This document shows, one piece after another, positions 55,962-64,000 of a stretch of DNA of 64,000 bases. The notes under the pieces were generated by a model. The model did no database searches. It was not told the origin of the DNA and saw nothing but the letters and a program-made list of their open reading frames with translations. The stretch's first letter is position 1; each line of letters starts with the position of its first letter. This stretch comes from Neopestalotiopsis rosae (Eukaryota; Ascomycota; Sordariomycetes; Amphisphaeriales; Sporocadaceae). The stretch is from the NCBI GenBank assembly GCA_023078685.1, contig JALGAS010000004.1, positions 6,262,001 to 6,326,000 on the forward strand. Direction: 5' to 3'. The position numbers and the translations under genes were made by a program.

Positions 55962-56728
55962 TATTGAGATGGGGGGGGATTATCTCGCAGCCCAGGCAAT
56001 TATGTGTTGGTCGTCTTCTTATATTTAGTACCTAGGATAGGTAGCTGGTAGAAATACGTGGATACAATGGCCCTGCTGACCAAGGTTTAGATCATCAAAA
56101 GTGAGGCAAATGGAAATGGTCTGGAGAGTGTACCTGGAATGCAGGTCGGGGATGTGCGCGTTGGTAGGTGCCGCCGCGGTTAATCGGGTATCTCAGGTAC
56201 TATCAAGTGCTGGAACACTGCTTACGCGGGTGTACCCAGGATGCCGCACTCTGACTTTAGTGGTAGACACAGCCTTTCCACAGCGAATCGCAGCGGAATT
56301 TCGGTACCTTGATGATCCGCGTGGGGGACTGCTGTCCCTTTTGCCCCTCTGCTCATCGGGCACTAAATCCACAGAGCGCCTTGAAAGCCCACTGCGGGGG
56401 AGCTTTGACGTAGGTGGAGCTGCCTGGAGCTGGGTGTTGTCACCGTTTGGAACATCTTCGAAGCCTCGGATTTTCATAAGGTATGTTTTGCACACTCTCA
56501 GGCACCTTCCATTGTGATTAGCAGAAGTCGTCGAACTCAGCACTGACAATCCCTCAGCGATTCTTTTGTTACTTTCTTCTCCCAACCCCACTGTGCAGTA
56601 CATTTCTACACCACTACGTACTACAACCCACCTCCAAGCTGGGGTGACATTCACTGCTGGATCAGTTGTAATCTTTCAACAACCAACCACCCATCTCAAT
56701 CAAGTACAACTACTTTAATTAGATCATC
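55962..56728. promoter_or_regulatory. Divergent promoter MIM1 / SHP1
   Basis: 767 bp between divergent start codons. Contains a TACCTAGGAT element (56029-56038) and an A/C-rich leader before the SHP1 start. No gene is seen. Confidence 0.45.
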
Positions 56729-58046
56729 ATGGCCAGCGATACCGATCATGACACGCTGGTCTTGCAGCTCCTCGAGTTTGTTCCCAACGCAACACCCGAG
56801 CAAGCAACTCAATACCTGTCCGCAAATAATTGGGATCTCGACGCCGCTGCAGCATCGCTCATGGCTGACGCTGACGAGGCCGAGGAGGATGCTGGCACAG
56901 AGGCAGCTCCTGCTTCTTCCTCTTCAGCAGCAGCTGCACCACCCGGATACACGGGTCCCCGAACTCTCGATGGCCGTCCTGCCCCAGGCTATTCGGCTTC
57001 CTCCAGCGGATCGGCCAAGAAGGCTCAACCCAAGAAGAAGGGTCTTGCCACATTGAGCTCACTGGGTGGCGGCGGGCATGATCACGATGATGACGATAGT
57101 GACGATGACGACGATGATCCCCACAGAGATACCTACGCCGGTGGTGAGAAGAGTGGACTGGCCGTTCAGGATCCTAATTCGGCCAAGGGCAATGCCCAGC
57201 GCATTCTAGATGACCTCTTGGCCAAGGCAAGATCGTGAGTTCCCAAATCGTGCCCCGCCGTAGGCAAGATTATATTAACCCTGAAACTATAGACAGGCAC
57301 CACGTCCCGAAGCCTCGTCGGCAGGACCTTCGACCACACCTTCTTTCCGCGGAGCTGGCCAAACACTCGGCGGCGAAGGAGTCGAGAGCCGAACGATTCC
57401 TGATCCTCACGGCGCTGCCCCCGGCCCTGCCTCTGCAAACGCACCTGTTCAGGAACGAAGACTCCATCTTTGGCGCGACGGATTCAGTATCGATGATGGT
57501 CCTCTGCGACGCTTTGACGACCCTGAGAATGCAGAAGCTCTGCGCATGATTCAGCAGGGTCGCGCTCCCCTTCAGCTCATGAATGTTCGCTACGATGAAC
57601 CCATCGACGTCAAGCTTGAGCAGCATGACGAGGACTTTAGACAGCTTCCAAAGGTGTACAAGCCCTTCAGTGGCGAGGGCAGACGATTGGGTAGTCCAGT
57701 CCCTGGCGATGGCGGCGCTGCCACTGTGCCAGTTGCTGCCCCGGCAGCTACAGCCTCGACCGCAGCCCCTGCTGCTTCGACCCCGAATGTAGACAGTTCC
57801 CAGCCTACCATCATGATACGAATCCAGATGCCCGACGGTACCCGTCTGCCAGCACGATTCAACACAAATCACACAGTGGACGATGTCTACAGCTTCATCA
57901 CCCAATCGTCACCTGACCTGCGCTCTGGAGGCTGGGTACTCGCCACTACTTTCCCGAACAAGGACCACACTGACAAGTCCTTGGTGCTAGGCGATATGGC
58001 AGAGTTCAAGAAGGGTGGTACGGCTATGGTGAAGCGGAGTACGTGA
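56729..58046 (+). CDS. SHP1: Cdc48/p97 cofactor Shp1 (p47), UBA-SEP-UBX
   Basis: Two exons, 56729..57234 and 57293..58046; 419 aa, close to yeast Shp1. Adaptor that links the AAA ATPase Cdc48 to ubiquitinated proteins and membrane fusion. Seen: N-terminal UBA-like segment (TPEQATQYLSANNWDLDAAAASLM), a low-complexity acidic stretch (HDHDDDDSDDDDDDPHRD), the SEP domain (HLWRDGFSIDDGPLRRFDDPENAEALRMIQQGRAPLQL), a BS1-like segment (DVKLEQHDEDF; PKVYKPFSGEG), and the C-terminal UBX domain (IMIRIQMPDGTRLPARFNTNHTVDDVYSFI, WVLATTFPNKD). The stop used is TGA after KRST; an alternative GTACGT donor in that stretch could join CGG-A to AG-AGG and replace the last residues by KRRT. Confidence 0.92.
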
Positions 58047-58278
58047 GAAAGGTCTCTATTTGCTATTATTGACTTATAGAGTTTCGATTTGCGCAGAGAG
58101 GCGTACATAGACTGACCCCTTGGAGGGAATGCTCAGAACCTTTTGCAGAAATGACGAGAGGCAATCCAGACTAATATGGCATGTTTGCATTCAGCTATGA
58201 AATGAATCTTATAATAGTGCTTCCACTTCTTCAGGGCAAGCCCTAGACCAACAATTTTCCTGGGTGTTGGAATACAGC

Positions 58279-59049
58279 CTAGCACGTTGCCAACATGCTT
58301 GTCAGGGCAGTCTTCTCAGCGCTCGTGATGCTCAAATCCCAGTATGACTTGACTTGAATCCAAGCCCTTGCGTAGACACAGTAGAAGCTCGACAATGGTG
58401 GCTTCCACGCATCGGGGCTTCTGTCTCCCTTGGACTGGTTAACGTTGTCAGTGACTGCCCACAGCTGGGGTCGCACAACGTCGTTGGCGTATTGTTCACG
58501 CTTGTCCGTGGTCCATTCATTGGCTCCCGACTACAAGTACGAGTTAGTTTTGTAAAATGACAGACACATCGAAAACAAGTCGACTAGTACGTACGATCCA
58601 TGCATTTTTCAGCGGCACCATGTGGTCAATGTCGAGATCAGATGCATCTGTCCAACTGGCTCCGTCGTACGGAGATGTCCACTTGCCGGCCGTGGCCTTG
58701 CACGCGCTGTCCACGGTGATGGAAGTGGCATCACGCTTGAGGACAAATTCTCGAGTGTCACAGGTTCCCGAAATCGTGATCCAAGTTGGAAAAAGGTCAC
58801 GGTCGTAGTCATCACCGCTGGCAGATGTCTTCACTGTGAGCGCAGCTAGCTGGGTCTTGGCCGCAGCAGCAGTCGGGATGCCAGACTAATGGACATTTGT
58901 TAGTAAGAGTCTACATCACAAGAAGCAGCTACTCAACATACTGGACTTGGCAAAGGGGCTGGCTCAGCAACCGGGTCAGGCTTTGGAGCAGGCGCCGCAG
59001 TAACAGCACATGCTGACAAGAGGCCAGCAGCCAAGACGGTGAACCTCAT
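58279..59049 (-). CDS. Secreted HNH-type nuclease-like protein
   Basis: Three exons: 59049..58942, 58885..58595, 58530..58279; 216 aa. Resembles small secreted HNH-endonuclease-fold proteins (DUF1524/GmrSD C-terminal type) of fungi and actinobacteria; role unknown, perhaps nutrient DNA scavenging. Seen: signal peptide MRFTVLAAGLLSACAVTAA, a Pro-rich spacer, CDTREFVLKRDA, SACKATAGKWTSPYDGASWTDASDLDIDHMVPLKNAW with the His core of the beta-beta-alpha metal motif, then REQYANDVVRPQLWAVTDNVNQSKGDRSPDAW with conserved Asn and Lys-Gly-Asp, and a Cys-containing C-terminus. The splice acceptors TTAG and GTAG fix the frame. Confidence 0.9.
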
Positions 59050-60333
59050 TGTGTGGATATTGAAGATGATGTGATGCTGGTTCTGACGAGAAGCTGACTC
59101 GGAAGACGAAAGGGACTCGAGATGAAGGCCTTGAGAAAGGCAATGCCGTCTTATATGCCTTTGGCGACTGACGGGCTACCAAGTCGCTTTCGATGTTAGT
59201 GCTCTGCACATCTCGCCTGTATACTCGAAGATTATAAAAGTGGGTTGGAAACCGCCGGAGATCGAAATAAAAGGTGATTATAGTTGAGACTATATAAAGT
59301 AGAGCTCCAGTATCCAGCTCCAGTGCGACCCTACTTGACAATGTGACTCTCGGGTACTGCTGTGCTCCTCGAGGCAGCTGACCTTGGCATTGGCATATTG
59401 CGACGGGAAACGATCGCCAGGCACGGTGGGGTTGTTCTGTTTAAGATATCGACATTTGTTATTACCGTTGCCGACACGATTGTGCCATATTGGTCTTCCA
59501 TTGATACAGTCAATTTGTATTTCTGGCTCTGAATACATTGACACGTCCCTGCTCAGCACTAAAACCAAAGCAATGTGGGCTTGTAACTATATTCAAACAA
59601 AACAAAAGATAAGTAATTCTCACCGCTCATGAACACGTTAGGATTCTTTATCATAAGAGCCAAATCTGAACCCCACTCAGATCATTGCCAGTGCCGTCTG
59701 TCAAGCTCGTGTCCATGTTTCACATGATCTATTGGAGAGTAGTCTAATGCCAAGACAAGACGTGCAAGTAGCATCCACTGAAGTTGACTGGGACAAGGAC
59801 ACAACCTGCCTATTTCGGATATCGCTTTTTAAAAGCCATGAATTTTGTAGGCCAGTTGTAGACAAGCCAGATATCCCCACGAATTCTAAACGTGCATATC
59901 TGCACCCAATAAGGTTCCATTCGATTGACGAGCGCCTGCCATAAGCTTATCACTTGGAAGCTGCCGTCACCCTGGTAAAGCCTTGGCAAGGGGTTTGGGT
60001 CCACACGCCCGAGAACCAAATTAGATTGTCTGTCGTTAATTCGTGGGTCAAATGCTTATCGCGATTGGTCATTGTAGCCGGGTGTCGGCACATTCTTGTA
60101 GCTCCTTTGCTATACATAGTATGCCATTCGCAGGCAGAAGGAGCGCTCTGTCTGGCCTTATAATGAAGGAAACCGACTGACAAGTGACACCATCAATTGA
60201 TGCCATTTCTTTTGCGCCCAACACTCAGGAATTCGGGTAGTAATTTGCATGCCCTGGAACGGCAGTGCGGACAGCCGTAATTTGGGGAATTAGCCTTTGT
60301 AAGACTCATTAGAGCGAGCACTTGCGCTCCTCT
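59050..60333. other. Intergenic region
   Basis: 1.28 kb with no supported gene; it contains the nuclease promoter and the 3' flank of GTR1. The frames here are short and unrecognised. Confidence 0.45.
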
Positions 60334-61610
60334 TCATGCGGCAGTCTGAGCCTGTCCGGGGGTAGACACGGGCCCGTCAAGGAATTTGAAGCTTTCCCGG
60401 GCAATCTGACAATTTAACTTGGCCGCGTTGAATCGGGCTTCGCCTGGCGGCAAGATCACCATGAGATATGTATTGGTGGTGAACTGGTGATGTGAAAATT
60501 GTTAGAACTCGCTCTGTCTCTCTTGAGAATGAGGTAAATTGGACTCACTTTAAGGCAGAATATGGAAAACCGACCGCCAGCCTTGTGCTCCATCAAGGTG
60601 AACTGCTCTGCATTTCTCGGAGTTCCAGTAAAGCGACTTATGCTCTGTTTGAAATGTTTGAGGATGTTGGAGATACGCTCTTGTCTGTCAGCTGTCGGAT
60701 TGTTATGGCCCTCTTCTGAAGTCCAATTGGACACGACCAGAAAGCTGGTCCGTTCAAATAGGAGCAATTCCTCGGCCTCAATCAAGATGCCCAAGGCCTC
60801 CAACTGAGACTCAATGACAGACAAGTTTGGCACAAGGTCGTGTATTATGCTGGCCCATGCCTTGTATAGGGACTGGTCCCATATGGATGTGGCAAAAGGA
60901 GTCACATCGAGGTCTCCCGTAAAGCCGGACCCTTGTCTGAACTCGGCCGTCTTCTGCCGCACCAAGCGCACACGCTCCATGAAGACGTTCTCGCGCACAT
61001 GGGTCATGATTAAATCCAACTTGTGGATGAGAACATAGACTTTGGCGCCGGGGGAGTATTGGGTAAGTGCGGACATGATGGAGACATATGTCGCCATGTC
61101 CCGATCGACATCACGAGACTCGATATCAAAGACATAGATGAGCACGCCAACGTTTGAAAACACATGAACGCGCTGTTGTGAAAGATAGTTTTCCATGAAT
61201 GCTTCTTGGCCACCACAGTCCCATAGGTTCAAGGTCAAGTTGCCAAGAAACTTGACATGGGATAGATCAATATCAATGGTCGCACCGCTGGGGTAGTAAG
61301 TGGTCAGCACAGAATTCGGACCAAGACTATTCCCCCGGCCGCTCTTCGATAACCAATGGTTTTAGGAGGTTGCCGTCGGGGCCGCAATCGGCGGAGTGAC
61401 AGAAGAACGGATCAGAGCGACTCACAGCCTTCGCGTATCTCTTGCAATGTAGTTGCTGAATATGATGCTTCTCATGCTTGATTTCCCCGAGCCACTCTTT
61501 CCCATGAGCAGGACCTTTTTCTTCTTGGGCTTCTTGACCTCGTTTCTAACATCGCTGTGTGCGGTACTGTGCCCGGCCGGCAAAGACGCAGGCACCTCGA
61601 ATTCCGACAT
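60334..61610 (-). CDS. GTR1: Rag GTPase Gtr1 (EGO complex, TORC1 activator)
   Basis: Three exons: 61610..61426, 61287..60549, 60483..60334; 357 aa. Gtr1 pairs with Gtr2 on the vacuole and activates TORC1 when amino acids are sufficient. Seen: P-loop [21 protein letters not shown] (G1), [26 protein letters not shown] (G2/G3), VLIHKLDLI (G4), then [23 protein letters not shown] and the C-terminal roadblock-type domain ending [32 protein letters not shown]. The last exon is needed: an unspliced reading would end in an unrelated tail. The ATG at 61610 is in a CGACATGT-like context with an upstream in-frame region lacking better starts. Confidence 0.95.
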
Positions 61611-62600
61611 GGCGCACCTCTTGGCAAGACTTGGTATCAATCGCTCGGTCGCTCGAGTGAAAGGGAAAGGGAAAATATTTGTAGTAATCGGTGGTTCGCG
61701 TTGCGTCGTTCTCACGATTGATGCTGATTCGTCTGCGTTCTTGTCGCCGGCTTCTTCTCCGTCTTGAGCTTGATTAGCTCAGTGACTGGCAGCGCATTGT
61801 TTAGGAATGTCCCCGTAAATCTCCTGCCCCGGTCCACTGCTTCTCGATCTCGAATGCCTAAGGATCGTTGCTCGTGCCAGGGCACCGTAGCGGTAGATGA
61901 GTATGTCGCGTAGCTGAGCTGATCACTTGGGCATTCGTTATTCGAGCCGGTGGGGGTGACCTACCGTCGACGTGTGTTGTGATGTAGGTTGGGTTGACCT
62001 GTAGTTGGAGGTGGACGAAGTGTGGTGAACGAGCACTGGCATATGAGCTGCAAGTGGGACCGCTACCACTGATCCTGGTCAACAGTATCTATGGACCAGA
62101 TGGCAATCAGAGCCTTTGCAAAAGCTCCAAATTCGCTATGCCAAAAATGACGTCACTTGAATACTCTTTTAGCATTTATGCACTTATAAGGCTAATCTTG
62201 TTGATTGCTCTTTTATTACAAGTTATAATAACAAAGTTCAAGGTACTCGCAAGAAGCATCAAGTTTATATTAGTTTAAGATGCAGATATCTCTTGTGTTT
62301 AATAATAGTGTTTTCAATCAAAGGCTTTTATAATTGAGATTTACAAGCATGTAATTAGCAACTATTTGAAAATATATCTTGGGTCTTTCCAAACATCAAG
62401 CAAGGGAGATTTTGAATTGCAGCGTACTTACGATATTTAATTACCGTTTCGACCATTAAGGCCTTTAAGCCACGGACACATTAACACAAGAGTGATTCCC
62501 ACATCGGGAGTAGGTTTAGGACGCTTTCAGTGGGTGTTATTTTAGTTTCATTACATCAGCACGCTGATAAAATTGTTCACTTGTATGTAGCACTACTAAA
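61611..62600. other. Intergenic region with AT-rich island
   Basis: 990 bp between GTR1 and the SDR gene. The stretch 62130-62450 is visibly AT-rich with many TA and TTA steps, unlike flanks; it may be a remnant of a repeat-induced-mutated element or a matrix-attachment-like segment. No gene is seen. Confidence 0.45.
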
Positions 62601-63596
62601 TCAGAGGTATGGACCAAGGACCTCTTGCGTGTGAGCCCAAATCACACTCTGGGCCTCTTCGCGTAGCGCCGCCATCACTTTGGCGTTTGATGTACAGTCA
62701 CACTTGTAATTGACCAAGAATAATCCGTTTTCGGGTTGAGCGAATGAGTTGAGTCCAGGTTCGGCTTTCCAAGGCACGCCGCGTCCTCCAAAAGCCGCGC
62801 TTGTGCTCTGAAAGAGATACCTCTGGCCCGACTCCTCGTCACCAATGGAGAATAATTTGATCAGCGGCTCCAAGAACAACCAGACCAGCCATCCAGTGAT
62901 TGAACCGGATCTGATGCCTCTATTGACATTTCCCGTGTTCACCCAACCCGGCCATGAGTGGATAAATGTCACATCAGGATTTTCCTTGGACAACCTCTCC
63001 AGAGTGGTCGTGTTCATGGTTGCGTATTGTGCTTGCGCCTTGATAAAGTTGAAACTCCCGGATTGCTTCAGGTCCAAGTCCTTGAGGTTCACAGTAGTCC
63101 GCTCCAAGCCACCAGCCAAGACACTGATGACTCTGGGACTGGCTGCTCTGCCTAGATTGGGCAGCAGATTCTGAATAAAGAGAATGCGAGAATAGTATTC
63201 CAGACTCTGAGTGATTTCCAAACCCTCTGGAGTCTCCTCGCGGCCGCCCATTGGCGCGTAGCCTGCAGTGAGGAATAACAAGTCGACATGTGACTCTTCG
63301 CTTGTGATGACTTGGCATATTCTCTTTGTCTCGGCAAGAAGCGAGATTTCGCCTTCAATCCAAATCACTTGAGCCTTGGAACTTAGAGCTTGGAGCTCTT
63401 GCACAAAAGTACGCATCCGATCTGCGGAGCTTTTGCGTCCGATCAGGTATACCCTCATGCTTGCGCCCGTGGCTACAAGAGCTCGAATAGTAAATTGTCC
63501 AATGCCGGATGTACCGCCAGCAAAAACGGCCACACTTGGCGCCGTTGCATCGTTGATGAGTGCGTTAGAAGCCTGAATTTGTTTATAGACGACCAT
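62601..63596 (-). CDS. Atypical short-chain dehydrogenase/reductase
   Basis: Single exon, 331 aa from the ATG at 63596; the frame runs 117 nt further upstream only to TTG. Rossmann-fold protein. Seen: N-terminal cofactor motif AVFAGGTSGIGQFTIRALVATG (TGxxxGxG form GGTSGIG), IGRK at the NADP-ribose position, DLLFLTAGYAPMGGREETPEGLE with the NAG-equivalent LTAG, RVISVLAGG in place of the catalytic Ser strand, and AQAQYATMNTTTLERLS where the classical YxxxK is YATMN, followed by IHSWPGWVNTG. The missing Lys makes a classical SDR mechanism doubtful. Many fungal paralogues of this subfamily share the loss; the reaction is unknown. Confidence 0.87.
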   Translation of the reverse strand: MVVYKQIQASNALINDATAPSVAVFAGGTSGIGQFTIRALVATGASMRVYLIGRKSSADRMRTFVQELQALSSKAQVIWIEGEISLLAETKRICQVITSEESHVDLLFLTAGYAPMGGREETPEGLEITQSLEYYSRILFIQNLLPNLGRAASPRVISVLAGGLERTTVNLKDLDLKQSGSFNFIKAQAQYATMNTTTLERLSKENPDVTFIHSWPGWVNTGNVNRGIRSGSITGWLVWLFLEPLIKLFSIGDEESGQRYLFQSTSAAFGGRGVPWKAEPGLNSFAQPENGLFLVNYKCDCTSNAKVMAALREEAQSVIWAHTQEVLGPYL

Positions 63597-64000
63597 GTTG
63601 GTAAATAAGTGAGAAAAATGTGATCTGCAACGTGGAAATTTGTGGGCGAGCAAGTGTGATCTAGTAAGGTAACGTCCGGCAGGCAGAAGTCGTGACGAGG
63701 ACCTTGCTTGCAATCATGTGACGGGGAATCCTCCAAATCCTTGAATCCCAGCTAGGTCAGTGTAGCTCCGCGCACGACGGTCAAGAATAGTTTCGGGAAA
63801 AGCACAAAAGGAATAAATCCCCACCGCTTTAGGATCTGACAAAAACATAATAGGAATACAACGGAAAAGAGACAATGGTGTAATGGCAGACACATATGAT
63901 ATTGGCACCAAAAGAGACTTCTGCAGGTTTTGTATTTACTTGATAAGAATGCTTGCGTTGAGAGTCCTCGCCTGAGCCTAACCATGCAAGGTCTCCAGGA
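63597..64000. other. SDR upstream region to window edge
   Basis: 404 bp to the right edge. A minus-strand frame at 63752..63985 is not recognised. No other gene is supported. Confidence 0.4.

Noticed and set aside
57270..57905. 211-aa minus-strand frame over SHP1
   Set aside because: Antisense shadow of the SEP and linker coding sequence.
63752..63985. 77-aa frame at the right edge (minus)
   Set aside because: Hydrophobic but without start context, family motif or conserved exon structure; probably chance.
1..64000. tRNA, rRNA, CRISPR and riboswitch signals
   Set aside because: No paired A- and B-box motifs with a cloverleaf, no rRNA-like blocks, no regularly spaced repeats, and no thiamine gene with a TPP-like leader were found by reading; a tRNAscan run would settle tRNAs.

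Overview
The window is nuclear DNA from a filamentous ascomycete (Pezizomycotina, most likely a Sordariomycete; order not resolved). The signs are short spliceosomal introns of about 45-145 nt with GTRAGT-type donors and CTAAC/CTGAC branch motifs, genes 0.3-4.7 kb apart on both strands without operons, and typical fungal families: Zn2Cys6 regulator, AA9 LPMO with CBM1, PL1 pectate lyase, BAS2-like secreted protein, and GPI-anchored Ser/Thr-rich proteins. I rebuilt exon structures by hand from splice signals, reading phase and family conservation. Twenty-four protein-coding genes are supported; one is cut by the left edge.

Layout. 1-390: 5' end of an alcohol oxidase-type GMC gene (-). 391-5082: no supported gene. 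5083-12900: PAP2 phosphatase (+), small GPI-anchored secreted protein (+), anion:cation-symporter-type MFS permease (+). 12908-19341: housekeeping block with UGO1 (-), YAH1 ferredoxin (+), RRP15 (-) and a GBBH/TML dioxygenase-like gene (+). 19774-22452: AA9-CBM1 LPMO (-) and a Ser/Thr-rich GPI protein (-). 22453-25379: no gene. 25380-32016: two-domain BAS2-like secreted protein (+), MNN-type mannosyltransferase (-), Zn2Cys6 factor (+), Gal80-like protein (-). 32639-35803: conserved fungal membrane protein (-) and an MDR enoyl/quinone reductase (-). 37133-46584: pectate lyase (+), 2OG-Fe(II) oxygenase (+), DHA1-type MFS (-), secreted glycosidase-like protein (+). 47039-48853: URC4 (-). 48854-53183: no gene. 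53184-61610: OXA1 (-), MIM1 (-), SHP1/p47 (+), secreted HNH nuclease (-), GTR1 (-). 62601-63596: atypical SDR (-).

How the genes fit together. Four genes serve mitochondrial biogenesis (UGO1, YAH1, OXA1, MIM1). GTR1 (TORC1 nutrient signalling), URC4 (uracil catabolism) and RRP15 (60S assembly) are nutrient or growth functions. The secreted set (AA9-CBM1, pectate lyase, secreted glycosidase-like protein, BAS2-like protein) points to contact with plant material. The alcohol oxidase fits methanol released from pectin; that link is inference. No biosynthetic cluster, CRISPR array, rRNA, tRNA or intact transposon was found.

Points I find most worth checking: two introns with non-canonical GC-AG ends, needed to restore frame in the BAS2-like gene and in an MFS gene; a CBM1 spread over three exons in the LPMO, where retention of one intron stops translation at once and removes the CBM; a tandem duplication of the BAS2 cysteine module; a Zn2Cys6 gene convergent with a Gal80-like gene; and an exact 10-bp palindrome (TACCTAGGTA) found four times in non-coding DNA.
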